Shown: positions 36,000 to 47,399, counted from the stretch's first letter. The stretch: DNA of 64,000 bases from Sipunculus nudus (GCA_026874595.1 CM049321.1:23803979-23867978), one strand, 5' to 3'. Notes: generated from the sequence alone by a model not told the origin. Program-made: numbers and translations.

Positions 36000-36478
36000 A
36001 AATTGGCTTTTTTTTTGTTCGTTAGGGTTTTATATTAGCGATATTGGCTAAAGGGACATTATCGCAAAAATTAAACCTTCTTAAATAAAGCGCCCTATCT
36101 ACACAGGCAAACAGTAAACATTGGCATTTCGCGTAAGTTCTTTATGCATGAAGCATCGAAAGTCGAAAGGCAGACATTATAACTAAAATTGATTCATATG
36201 TTACTTGTAAATCAAACTTTGATATCATAAATAATATTGGATCTTTTATAGTATTCGCAAATAATGAACGATGATTACCAAACGTTCAATGTTTTCATTG
36301 GTCAAATGATTCCAATATTGCGCGCATATTAAGTATTTTTTATAATGATCGACATACTTTGATTACAGTATCGTTATAAGGAGAAAGCAAAAACGGGAAC
36401 CTCCTGAAACACCGAAAATGTAAATATCGCAAAAATTTAACCCCTCGATTATAGATCAGCCACCGTATGTTGTGACAC
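36000..36478. mobile_element. MITE copy in intron 1 of the Reeler-like gene
   Basis: Related to 40008-40460. The left end is AATTGGCTTTTTTTTTGTTCG-like, with a TATTAGCGATATTGGC block. The right end ATCGCAAAAATTTAACCCC..CAGCCACCGTATG corresponds to AAAATCGCGAATATTTAACC..GCCAACCACAGTATG of the other copy. Ends are inverted repeats built on TACTGTGGTTGGCTT and TTCGCGA blocks. It begins only ~27 bp inside the intron after the 5' splice site at 36506. Confidence 0.65.
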
Positions 36479-36506
36479 GGGTTTGCACTGTAATGTTCCA
36501 TATTAC

Positions 36507-36684
36507 CTCTGTACTTGCCGTCACTTTCAGGTGTCACTTCCATCCTGTAGCCACCATCTCCGCCGCCAGGTGTATTCGGGGTGTGGCCAGGAATCATGTC
36601 GGCGCAGGAATCAGGGCAAGGACCCGTCGTGCGGGACAGGGCCACACCCACACAGGACAGAAGGACTACCAGAACAGCATTCAT
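36507..36684 (-). CDS. Reeler-like secreted protein, first coding exon
   Basis: Minus-strand exon from ATG at 36684 to 36507, followed by a good 5' splice site (ACAGAG then GTAATA). It encodes a 17-residue signal peptide, MNAVLVVLLSCVGVALS, then RTTGPCPDSCADMIPGH and a Gly-rich turn leading to YRMEVTPESDGKYRG. The C..DM.PGH pattern right after a signal peptide, followed by Y-hydrophobic-x-V, is how Reeler domains begin in secreted invertebrate defence-type and ferric-chelate-reductase-like proteins. The assignment rests on about 40 residues. The rest of the gene would lie further left and was not found. A 3' splice site-like TTTGTTATATACAG precedes the ATG, so a 5' UTR exon is likely upstream. 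The signal-peptide part is repeated about 25 more times upstream. Confidence 0.6.
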
Positions 36685-36685
36685 T

Positions 36686-38760
36686 ATTCTGTATATAACA
36701 AAGATAGGTTCTAATATCATCAGGACCACACCCACATATGATTAAAGGACTACCGGAACAGCATTCATGATTCTGTATAACAAAGTTAGGTTCTAATATC
36801 ATTAGGACCACACCCACATAGGATAAAAGGACTACCAGAACAGCATTCATGATTCTGTTTTATATAGATATGTTCTAATATCATCAGGACCACACCCAAT
36901 TAGGAAAGAAGGACTACCAGAACAGCATTCATGATTCTGTATTACAACGATAGATTCTAATATCATCAGGGACACACCAACACAGGATAAAAGGACTACC
37001 AGAACAGCATTCATGATTCTGTAGTACAAAGATAGGGTCTAATATCATCATGACCACACCCACATATGATAGAAGAGCTACCAGAACAGCATTCATGAAT
37101 CTGTATAAGAAAGATACGTTCTAAGATTACTAGGACCACACACAGACATATATGATAGGACTTCTACAACAGTATTCTTGATTCTGTATTACAAAGATAG
37201 GTTCTAATATCACTAGGACCACGTCCACATATAATAGAAGGACTACAAGAACAGCATTCATGATTCTGTATATCAAAGATAGGTTCCAATATCACTAGAA
37301 ACACATCCACATAAGGTAGAAGGACTACCAGAACAGCATTCATGATTCTGTATTGCAAAGATAGGTTCTAATATCACCATGATCATACCTACATAGGACA
37401 AAAGGACTACCAGAACAGCATTCATGATTCTGTATAACAAAGATAGGTTCTAATATCACTAGGACCACGTCCACATATAATAGAAGGACTACAACAACAG
37501 CATTCATGATTCTGTATAGCAAAGATACGTTCTAATATCATCAGGACCACACCCACATAGGATAAAAGGACTACCAGAACAGCATTCATGATTCTGTATA
37601 ACAAAGATAGGTTCTAATATCATCAGGACCACGCCCACTTAGGAAAAAAGGACTACCAGAACAGCATTTATGATTCTGTATAACAAACATAGATTCTAAT
37701 ATCATCAGGACCTTACCCACATAGGATAAAAGGACTTGCAGAACAGCATTCATGATTCTGTATTACAAAGATAGGTTTTAATATGATCAGGACCACGCCC
37801 ACGTAAGACAAAAAGACTACCATTACAGCATTCATGATTCTATATAACAAACATAGGTTCTAATATCATCAGGACCACACCCACATAGGATAAAAGGACT
37901 AGCAGAACAGCATTCATGATTCTGTATAACAAAGATAGGTTATTATATCACCATAAACACACCTACATAGGACAGAAGGACTACCTGTACATCATTCATG
38001 ATTCTGTTTTACAAAGATAGATTCCAATATCATCAGGAACACACCCACATAGGATTGAAGGACAACCAGAACAGCATATATGATTCTGTAGTACAAAGAT
38101 AGGGTGTAATATCATCAGGACCACACCCACATATGATAGAAGGGCTACAGAACTGCATTCATGATTCTGTATAACAAAGATAGGTTCTAAGATCACTAGG
38201 ACCACACCCAGACACATATGATAGAAGGACTACCAGAACAGCATTCATGATTCTGTATAACAAAGATAATTTCTAATATCACTAGGACCACATCCAGATA
38301 CATATGATAGAAGGACTACCAGAACAGCATTCATGATTCTGTATTACAAAAATAGGTTCTAATATCACCATGATCAAACCCACATAGGACAGGACTACCC
38401 GAACAGCATTCATGACTCTGTATAACAAAGATAGGTTCGAATATCACTAGGACCACACCCAGCCACATATGATAGAAGGACCACCAGAATAGCATTCATG
38501 ATTCTGTATAACAAAGATAGGTTCTTATATCATCAGGACCACATCCACATAGGATAATAGGACTACAAGAACAGCATTCATGATTCTGTATGACAAAAAT
38601 AGGTTCTCATATCACCAGGGACACACCCACACAGGATAAAAGGATTGCCAGAACAGCATTCATGATTCTGTATGACAAAGATAGGTTCTAATATCATCAT
38701 GACCAACCAAAATACAAGGCAAAAGGACTACCAGAACAGTTCTCATAAATTTGTTCTCAA
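36686..38760 (-). repeat. 82-bp tandem array of signal-peptide start exons (~25 copies)
   Basis: Counting the native exon, about 26 units with a period of 82 bp (variants 77-85). Read on the minus strand each unit is a splice-acceptor-like TATCTTTGTTATACAG, then AATC, ATG and codons for NAVLVVLLSYVGVVL, then GATATTAGAACC before the next unit. The native coding exon is the last unit. Most copies keep the ATG; a few have lost it (near 37172, 37666 and 38076). The outermost copy (near 38745) is divergent but still reads MRTVLVVLLPCILV. As 82 is not a multiple of three, read-through changes frame at each unit and stops within 60-73 codons. Confidence 0.85.
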
Positions 38761-38769
38761 TATCTGTTG

Positions 38770-40000
38770 AGAACAACAACAAACAAGTAGATAGGCTTGC
38801 ACAGATATTGATCCAGCGAACCGTTCTGACATCTATTTCATGAATAAAGCAGCGAATCAAATAATTATCGTACAATTGTTTTTTGTGGACATTTGGTGCG
38901 ATATTTCGAACAACTGACTGGAGTATCTGAAAAATATGTTCAGCTCATCAATATATGTTGACTAGTGCCATTTGCTTAATGACGTTCATGCACCTGGACA
39001 GCAATTGATATATACCGATTCAATTTCAGATTTGCCTTGCATCTCGAACGTGCATATAGATAATTACGGTTTCTTATCCGATATTGCCTTTTATTTTTTC
39101 TAAGGAAATAAGTGTTTCATTCCATGTGGACAACCGGGGCGTAGTGGTGGAGCATAGGGCTGGGCCCACCTCGCCGGCCCCATCCGACTCTGCATGCCAC
39201 CTTGTTGACAGGGTGGTTTTCGTTCATTACATACATATAATTTCATTCAGCTTGTAAAAAACAATATTGTGAAGTGGTTTTCGCAACAAAACAAAAGGGT
39301 CATGTATAGTTTCACAATTGTATTTGATCATTTGTTAAAAGAAATATTGACTTACTTTTTGGTAATAATTCATATTTTAAACCTTTCTGGGGTGTCATTT
39401 GTGCTGTGGTTATTGATTCTCATCTTCTTAAATATTTAAAATGTTACAAGAAAATTCAACATCCAAGCTGACTATTGGCAGATTTCAAATGTTCCTTGAT
39501 CATATTTTGGTCTTTCTCTTGCACTTACATATATATTTATACATAAGAATCAATAAAAAATGCATGTATTTATTTACACTATTTGCCCAGCGCAGGTATA
39601 CAAAAAATGGCAGAAACACCCCCTCCCACCGCCGCTGTCTTAATCCTGGCTGCGTCCCCGACACCTTCACTTTCGGGTCTTATTGTAATACTGTCACTTA
39701 CCTGTAATATGCTCGAATGTTGTGAAGATCACACCGTCAACCAGGTTTTGCCTGGGAAAGAGCCAGAGTTCTATAAAACGTGTAAGATAAGGATCTTCTT
39801 GATAAAATACATGAGTTATTTTTGTCGCAAGATACCACCTGTTGAGTCCTTTAGGTTTGTTGATTTAGAATAGATAAACCAAAACTCATTTTTTATCGGA
39901 ATCCAGGGCTTTCAATAGCAAAGCCAACATGTTGGAGAGATATATAATATTTTAGAGCTTCCAAAGTGGTGGGGGATGGGGCGGATGTGTGTCAAATACT
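38770..40000. other. non-coding stretch
   Basis: Would be upstream of the Reeler-like gene. No promoter or 5' exon could be identified. 39441-39873 contains overlapping open frames on the plus strand without a recognisable domain. Confidence 0.35.
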
Positions 40001-40007
40001 GAAGGGT

Positions 40008-40460
40008 TAATGTGGTTGCCTTTTTGTTTCGCGAGGGTTTGAAATTCGCAATATTCGCGAAGGGGAAATTATCGGGGAAATAAAACCTTTGTGAATAAGA
40101 CGCCACCTCTGCACAGGTCAATAGTGATTTAATCTGTAGCTTCAATGCACCTCACATATAATGATCGGGTACCATAAATATTAGTATACATTGTATGTTA
40201 TTTATAATTCAAAGATTGATAATATAAATAATACAAACACTTTTGTATATATGTTTCAGCCTCTATTGCATGAAGAATTTCCCCCTTTTCGATGTTATGA
40301 CTGCTAAGTTTTGCGAAGATATTAGGTAACTTGTAATAATTGTTAGGTACATCGTGTAAGTTACTGTATGGTAAATCGCCAAAATGAAACCCTCATGAAA
40401 TACTGCCGAAGTAAAAATCGCGAATATTTAACCTCGCGAATATGAAGCCAACCACAGTAT
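40008..40460. mobile_element. 453-bp MITE with TTCGCGA-containing termini
   Basis: The left end TAATGTGGTTGCC..TTTCGCGAGGG..ATTCGCAATATTCGCGA is the inverse of the right end TCGCGAATATTTAACCTCGCGAATATGAAGCC-AACCACAGTA. It shares ends and internal blocks (TAAGACGCCACCTCTGCACAGG against TAAAGCGCCCTATCTACACAGG) with 36000-36478. No coding content. Confidence 0.75.
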
Positions 40461-40464
40461 GTGA

Positions 40465-41238
40465 AACTGAATATTGCATTATTCTCTCATTATAAGCTTG
40501 TTTGATTAGAATGAAATGTAACGGCCGGTTGCCAAAACAATATTTGCACAATTGTCTAGTTTGTGGATTTTGTCAGCAATGGTCAATGACCGCTGCTAGA
40601 GCCAACCATCTTCATCTCTGTCCAACAACCAGAAATCCGCGCATCCGCTCGGACCCATGGTTCCAACGATATGGGCGTCTAAAAGAGATCTTGCGCATCA
40701 AAGACACTTAACCCTGCTTTCTTGATAGCCATGAGAAGCTAATCGTTGATTAATTTTGCCATATCGTCCAATATTTAGCCATAGTTATATCCTTTATCGG
40801 TCACCGAAAAACTGATAATTATTTTATTTGCCTAGATAAAGGGTTCTTTTTTATTTATTTTTTTTTTTGCCTGACTAGACAAAAGATAATCTACCGCAAT
40901 GTCAGATTGATTTTTAAATATACATAATACAAAATGAAAAATCTTGATCAGATAGCTGAAAAATGATATCAGGAAAACGGCTTCAAGCGTCTGTGACGCT
41001 CGAAATCCGTTTGGATCTCGCTGTTAGATGCTGACAACTGACTTTTACATGTGAGTATAATCAGTTTATCATATAACGGCATACAGCTTTATTTAACCGT
41101 ATAATAATAAGATAAGGACATTAAATACTAAAAACAGATGACTGAAATTTTATCCTTCAGATTTAGATATAGATCCCGTCGATTGTGCGTTTCGGACTCT
41201 CGAATTTTCTTCATATATTTGATATTATGACATAGAAG

Positions 41239-41240
<2 letters not shown>
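40465..41240. other. non-coding stretch
   Basis: A short open frame at 40502-40711 with a CLVCGFCQQW..HLHLC Cys/His pattern is intriguing but matches no family I know and lacks splice context. Not called. Confidence 0.35.

Positions 41241-41241
<1 letters not shown>

Positions 41242-41300
<59 letters not shown>
41242..41300. repeat. (TA)n microsatellite
   Basis: About 29 TA dinucleotides. Confidence 0.95.
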
Positions 41301-41303
<3 letters not shown>

Positions 41304-41345
41304 TTGTAGCCCAGTGGAATGTTATGCATCATGTAAGATTTTACG

Positions 41346-41410
41346 AGGCGTGTGTCATACATTGCAATCGCATGGCGAAGCCGAGGGAATGCCATCACTG
41401 ACACACGCCT
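41346..41410. repeat. 65-bp stem-loop
   Basis: Perfect 12-bp arms AGGCGTGTGTCA (41346-41357) and TGACACACGCCT (41399-41410), with an inner ATGGC/GCCAT pairing. Followed by a poly-C run at 41437-41447. Confidence 0.65.
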
Positions 41411-41449
41411 GGTTAAAATTTAAATTGTCCCACATGCCCCCCCCCCCGG

Positions 41450-42640
41450 TCATTCCTGTCAGCTGTTTAGTTGTAATACTCCCGCTCAAAATCCAGTCCC
41501 GACATGGTCTAGCATTCGCTTAACTGCATATATACGAAGCGTATGTTTGCAGACCTAAAATCAAATATTGCGTTTATGACAGAGAAACCTAAGTAATCCG
41601 GGCCTCAAATAGGAATATATTCCAATGACAAGGCAACATAAATAACTATTGTGTTTTTCAATGAAATTAAAACTATCGAAAAAATGCAACCGCGATGCTT
41701 GAAACTATCTCCCTATCAGATAAAATAGTTTGCGTGCCTTTGTTCAGAGGGCAGGAGCGCTGGCTGATGATACATAGTAACAAGTTAACTCAAGAGGCTC
41801 CTAGCTTAAAGTGGCTTTGGGAGAACACAGAACAGATATTGTTTGCCGTTTATCTCATGTAACAAATATATTTTCCATTCATGATGAATAAGTCACTTTT
41901 TACTGAGATATCATAATGTTATCCTTAAGCATACTGTCTCTAGTTTTCTTATTTATTCTCATATCGGTGAGGTCCCTGCGGGAACGCAGCGCGGTTTCAG
42001 AGAACATTGTGGAACCGCTCCTTACGGGCATCTCTGTATACTAACGGCATTTCCTATTTACGGCCAGTCCGTTAAGGTCACGAAATCTATAACTTCCCTA
42101 CTATATATTCTATTTACATGTATATACCTTATGTATCAAGATAACAAGAAAGTGAAGTTACCAAATATTTTGAATGTGTTCAGGTAAACCCCTTTAAGTT
42201 TATAAACTCTCCGCGTATAACTAGCCCTGCCTGGGCATTAGTGTACTGATGTTTACTGCTAAAATGCTTCAAATGAAACGTGATTTCATGTACCGATAGA
42301 CGCGACGTAACTCAGTTCTAGCTCTTATCACTAGAGCCCTGTAAAGTCCGTATGGCGAATCCCTTATATTTGCATATTAGGGCGTCACAAGGCTCCTGGT
42401 GATTCCCTCGCATTTGAAGATCAGACCGCCTGGCCTCCTGTGAATTGCATTGTTGCTATGAGGAGGCTAACAGCGTCCCATGGGCAAAAGACTGCTCAAC
42501 CCGCTTGGTAAAATCCGCACTGAAATCATGCATGTTTTCAGAAAGTCCATCTATGGACCTTCGTGTCCTATGATATATTTCTGCTGTTCGAACATACGGA
42601 CCATGAGCAAATTTAAGTGTATTGTAGACAATGTCGCATC
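41450..42640. other. non-coding stretch
   Basis: Nothing recognised. Confidence 0.35.
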
Positions 42641-42749
42641 GTTTTTAGATCAGCTGACTGAAAGTCATCTGAGCTATAGCGATCACTCTTTGTCCGTCGC
42701 CTGTCTGTCTGTCCGTCCGTTAACCAGGCACAAATCGTAACCGCTGGAC

Positions 42750-43930
42750 TTAGGACCTTGTAACTTGGGATTCTGAGAGGTCTATGAAAAGTCTCCTTGG
42801 AAACCAGAAATTAGGTCTCTGTTACCCATATCCTTCATGCTATGGGGCCACAAAGTACCCCCACAGAAAAGTCAAACATTTCATACAAAAACTTCAATAT
42901 CTCATTAACTACATCACTGATGGTCATGATTTTTGGCATACATTTTGATCATGAGATGTTCCATCACTTCCTGCAGACTGGTGGCGCCACCTGTATTTTT
43001 GGATTTTTTACGAATTGTTTTCTCTATTTTGAGACCTTTAAAAATGTAAACATCTGTTAACAAGGCACAAATTGTAAAGACTGGACCTAGAATCTTCATT
43101 CTTGACACACTGAGAGAACTATGAAAAGTCTCCAGGGAAACGAGAAATTAGGTCTCTGTTACCCATATCCTTTGAGCTATTGGGCCCCAAAGTACCCCCA
43201 AGAATAGTCAAAAATTTCATACAAAAACTTCAACATCTCAATAACTACATCACTGATGGTCATGATTTTTGGCATACATATTGATCATGAGATGTTCAAT
43301 CAGTTCCTGCAGACTGGTGTTCGATTTTTTAACGATTTTTTCCTCTATTTTTGAGACCTTTAAGGATGCTGTCATCTGTTAGCGTGGCACAAATCATAAC
43401 GACTGGACCTAGAATCTTCATTCTCAACACACTGAGAGAACTATGAAAAGGCTTCATGAAAACCAGAAATTAGGTCTCTGTTACCCATATCCTTTGAGCT
43501 ATGGGGCCCCAAAGTATCTCCCAGAATAGTCCTAAAGTTTCATACAAAAACTTCAATATCTCATTAACTACATCACTGATGGTCATGATTTTTGGCATAC
43601 AGATTGATCATGGAGTGTTTCATCAGTTTCTGCAGACTGGTGGTGCCACCTGTATTTGTTCGGTTTTTTTTTAAAGAATTTTTTCTCTTTTTTTTGAGAC
43701 CTTTTAAGATATGAACATCTGTTAACAGGGCACAACTCAAAAAGACTGGACCTAGAATCTTCATTCTTGACACACAGGGAGACCAATGAAAAGTCTCCAT
43801 GGAATCCTGAAATAAGGTCTCTGTTACCCATATTCTTTAAGCTGTATGACTCCAAAATACCCCCCCCCCCCAGAATAATGGAAAATTTGATACAAAAACT
43901 GCAGTATCTCAATAACTACAACACGATTTT
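42750..43930 (-). repeat. 336-bp type units (array A family), inverted
   Basis: Reverse complements of the array A phrases: AATTAGGTCTCTGTTACCCATA, GACCTAGAATCTTCATTC, and CACTGATGGTCATGATTTTTGG. One perfect palindrome (42980-42991) and one variant GGTGGTGCCACC (43639-43650). A C run at 43860-43871 corresponds to the G run of array A. Confidence 0.85.
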
Positions 43931-44036
43931 TCTGAAACTTACACCAATTATAAGGTCACAGGTGAACTGGTGCCTAACCAATTTGCGTTGACCTCTGACC
44001 TTTCCTGTCTGCCCAGCGTCCATTTGTGCGTCTGTT

Positions 44037-45990
44037 TCATCACATAAACCCTCATATCTCGGGAACCGTTTGACCGATCAGGAAATAAAATTTATACAAA
44101 TGTAGCCCTTGGATACCTTTATAACATACACAAAAAATGGTGGCGCCACCTGTAACCATGTTTGCACATTGTCTATCTGTTCATCTGCCTTGGGTTAAAA
44201 TCACTCATATCTCTGCAGTGAATTGACTAATTCACCTGAAATTCGGCATGCTTATACATCCTGGATAGCTTTCTTAATTTTATGACAGGTGGCGCCACCT
44301 ACATTCACGTTCACGCTGCAGACATCCAAGCTCATATCTCGGGAACCGTTTGACCGATCAGGAAATAAATTTATACAAATGTAGCCCTTGGGTAGCTTCA
44401 TAACATACACAAAAAATGGTGGCGCCACCTGTAACCATGTTTGCACAGTTTCCATCTGTTCATCTGCCTTGGGTTAAAATCACTCATATCTCTGCAGTGA
44501 ATTGACTAATTCACCTGACATTCGGCATGCGTATACATCCTGGATAGCTTTCTTGATTTTATGACAGGTGGCGCCACCTACATTCACGTTCACGCTGATG
44601 ACATCCAAGCTCATATCTCGGGAACCGTTTGACCGATCAGGAAATAAAATTTATACAAATGTAGCCCTTGGATAGCTTCATAACATACACAAAAAATGGT
44701 GGCGCCACCTGTAACCATGATTGCACAGTGTCCATCTGTTCATCTGCCTTGGGTTAAAATCACTCATATCTCTGCAGTGAATCGACTAATTCACCTGAAA
44801 GTTGGCATGCTTATACATCCTTGATAGCTTTCTTGATTTTATGACAGGTGGCGCCACCTACATTCACGTTCACGCTGCAGACATCCAAGCTCATATCTCG
44901 GGAACCGTTTGACCGATCAGGAAATAAAATTCATTCAAATGTAGCCCTTGGATAGCTTCATAACATTACACAAAAATGGTGGCGCCACCTGTAACCATGT
45001 TTGCACAGTGTCCATCTGTTCATCTGCCTTGGGTTAAAATCACTCATATCTCTGCAGTGAATTGACTAATTCACCTGAAATTTGGCATGCTTATACATCC
45101 TGGATAGCTTTCTTGATTTTATGACAGGTGGCGCCACCTACATTCACGTTCATGCTGCAGACATCCAAGCTCATATCTCGGGAACTGTTTGACCGATCAG
45201 GAAATAAACTTATACAAATGTAGCCCTTGGATAGCTTTATAACATACACAAAAAATGGTGGCGCCACCTGTAACCATGTTTGCACAGTGTCCATCCGTTC
45301 ATCTACCTTGGGTTAAAATCACTCATATCTCTGCAGTGAATTGACTAATTCACCTGAAATTTTGCAGGTTTATACATCCTGGACAGCTTTCTTGATTTTA
45401 TGACAGGTGGCGCCACCTACATTCTAGTTAATGCTGCACACATCCAATCTCATATCTCAGGAACGGTTTGACCAATCAGGAAATAAAATTGATACAAATA
45501 TAGCCCTTGGATAGTTTTATAACATACACAAAAAATGGTGGCGCCACCTACAATCATTTTTGCACAGCGTCTGTCTGTTTGTCTCTTGAGGCCTAAAATC
45601 ACTAATTTCTCTGTAGTGGTTTGACATGACTGCCTAAAACTTTGCAGGTTTATACAGCCTGGACAGCTTTCTTGATTTTATGACAGGTGGCACCACCTAA
45701 ATTCTAGTTAACGCTGCACACATCCGCGCTCATATCTAAGGAACCGTTTGACTGATTGGGCCAAAATTGTGTATGTGTTTAGATCTCACATAGGTCTTTA
45801 TCATACACAAAACTGGAGGGGCCACCTGCAACCATTTTTGCACAGCCTCTGTCTGTTTGTCTGCCATGGGCTATAATAACTCATACACATGTAGTGGTTT
45901 GACTTTTCTGCCTAAAATTTCACATATGTATACAACTTGAACAGCTTTCTGGATTTGCAGTAGGTGGCACAACCTACGTACACATTCAGG
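44037..45990. repeat. array B: 280-bp tandem repeat, 7 copies
   Basis: CTCATATCTCGGGAACC recurs at 44051, 44331, 44610, 44890, 45170, 45449 and 45729. Each 280-bp unit carries two GGTGGCGCCACC sites with alternating spacings of about 149 and 130 bp. The perfect sites start at 44139, 44288, 44418, 44567, 44698, 44847, 44978, 45127, 45257, 45406 and 45537. The last units are degenerate (GGTGGCACCACC, GGAGGGGCCACC, GGTGGCACAACC). Non-coding. Confidence 0.9.
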
Positions 45991-46473
45991 CTGCAGACAT
46001 TCATGCTAATATGCAACATACCTCACTCTATTTCCCCTTGCCACTCAATCCATGCCTCACTTCACCCGTTCCACTCTGATTTTGGCGGATACACATAGTC
46101 ACTTGTCGGCTACCCATATTCTAGTTTTTAAAGTTTACACATTTTTTTCTATTTATAGATATATAAATACAGACTTAATCTTGGCCTGTTGGTTAATCTG
46201 TTTGATGCTTCAGTTGAATGAGTATATACTACCATTCTAATGATAAAATTTCCTTTTGTGAATCTCTTCCCAGTCAGCTGAGCGTCATGACCCATTGGTC
46301 ACTTGTTGTACTGTGTATTTGGTAGTGTTCAAGTTACACATGAAAGTTTTGCCAATGTTGAGTTCCCAACACGCTGTACGTCGTGATCGTTTCCGTAAGC
46401 CGGTACATGAATAACAGTTTGACTGCGTTCGTCGCGTGTGGACCTGAACATAGGCTTCGGAACCGGGGGGCGA

Positions 46474-46491
46474 GGGGGGCGCGCGCCCCCC
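46474..46491. repeat. 18-bp G/C palindrome
   Basis: GGGGGGCGCGCGCCCCCC, perfect palindrome, followed by ACTTTTTGGTCACA. Probably the tip of a dispersed element. Confidence 0.8.
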
Positions 46492-46631
46492 ACTTTTTGG
46501 TCACATGGGGGCACAAGGTGGCAGAACTTCTGTAGAACAACCCATGCATTTCGCTTGCTCATGAGTCAACAAGATTCGTACTAAACTATGCACTTACAAA
46601 TACTGGGATGAGCATTGCTGGTGGTGGTGGT

Positions 46632-46649
46632 GGGGGGGGGGGGGGGGGG
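46632..46649. repeat. poly-G tract (18 G) after (TGG)n
   Basis: GGTGGTGGTGGT then 18 G and TATATTA. Confidence 0.9.
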
Positions 46650-47220
46650 TATATTATGATATTATGTGTCCTGTTGGAAATATAATACTCTACAGAGAAG
46701 CTGAGACTCCCGGGACCAATTGGTCATCAAGACTTGCATCTGGGGTGCTCACGCTGGTCAGGCAGATGATAAACTGGATGTACTTCAAGTGTTGACTTAA
46801 TCGCTCATGGCTAAATTTTTGGCGGCAGAGGTGGTAGTACCCACACCTCCTCCCCAATTTTGTCATTGACCAAGGTTCCCGTAATATATAAGAAAATTAC
46901 ACGTAATATGCTAAAAAAACATGCATACATAAACTATATTCATAAAAAAGAGGGAACAGGCAAGCAGTGTCACAGCTTCCTTCACTGTCCACCATCAAAA
47001 CCATGGGATATTAATTAAAGTGTTACTATAGTCAGGTCAGGGCCTCTGAGGCTGCCACTGCATGCTGAGAACCTGGGTCCCTACACCCTGAAGTGTGAGA
47101 CTGTCCAGATCATGTAGGTCGGGCATCTTTGCTATTCATAAACTGTCTTGCTGGTAAGTCACAGTCACATTTACTGTCTGAAATTGAAGCTTGAAAGACA
47201 TGTCTACAGTCAGTGTGTAT
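46650..47220. other. possible promoter/5' region of the exon at 47223
   Basis: No TATA box is obvious. No other gene seen. Confidence 0.3.
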
Positions 47221-47222
47221 TA

Positions 47223-47296
47223 ATGGCATCTAGCAAAAAGCAGAAAGTATCTGACTACTTTGTCAAATCTCAAGATTCCACCTATAACCCAGTGAG
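47223..47296 (+). CDS. candidate first coding exon (MASSKKQKVSDYF...)
   Basis: ATG at 47223 opens a 24-codon frame beginning MASSKKQKVSDYFVKSQ. It ends exactly at a consensus 5' splice site (GTGAG then GTATGTAAA, GT at 47297-47298). The ATG context is moderate. Lys-rich starts with an SDYF-type motif occur in several BED-finger and hAT-transposase-derived proteins, which suggests but does not establish a nuclear or transposase-related protein. No following exon was identified; the intron appears to run into repeats from 47.37 kb. Confidence 0.4.
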
Positions 47297-47366
47297 GTAT
47301 GTAAAATTATATTTTTTTTTCCTTTAAGTTTCTAAATAAATAAGCTATTAGTAAACTATAAGTTTT

Positions 47367-47397
47367 TAGCTCAGCTGACTGTAAGTCATCTGAGCTA
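47367..47397 (-). repeat. solo hairpin end of the GGTGGCGCCACC family
   Basis: TAGCTCAGCTGACT (47367-47380) and AGTCATCTGAGCTA (47384-47397), 14-bp arms with one mismatch, loop GTA. Same hairpin as 15648-15678 in reverse. Confidence 0.7.
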
Positions 47398-47399
47398 TA

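Larger units (their letters stand above)
42646..46310 (-). mobile_element. large GGTGGCGCCACC repeat element, minus orientation
   Basis: Bounded by the 3' hairpin (42646-42677, TCAGCTGACTG-AAAGTCATCTGAGCTA) and the 5' end motif (46272-46310, GTCAGCTGAGCGTCATGACCC..CACTTGTTGTA), so 3.66 kb in reverse orientation to 11644-15678. Contents from its 5' end: the 46.0-46.1 kb segment shared with 9.74 kb, the 280-bp unit array B (44037-45990), then 336-bp type units (42750-43930). No transposase reading frame was found. Confidence 0.8.

Noticed and set aside
36340-36506. Continuation of the Reeler-like frame past 36507
   Set aside because: A consensus donor precedes it and the following sequence belongs to a MITE; treated as intron.
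36686-38760. CRISPR-like array
   Set aside because: Units are contiguous without unique spacers, in a eukaryotic intron-bearing context, and encode a signal peptide.
40502-40711. Cys/His-containing short frame
   Set aside because: The CLVCGFCQQW..HLHLC pattern does not fit a known zinc-binding spacing and there is no splice or start context.
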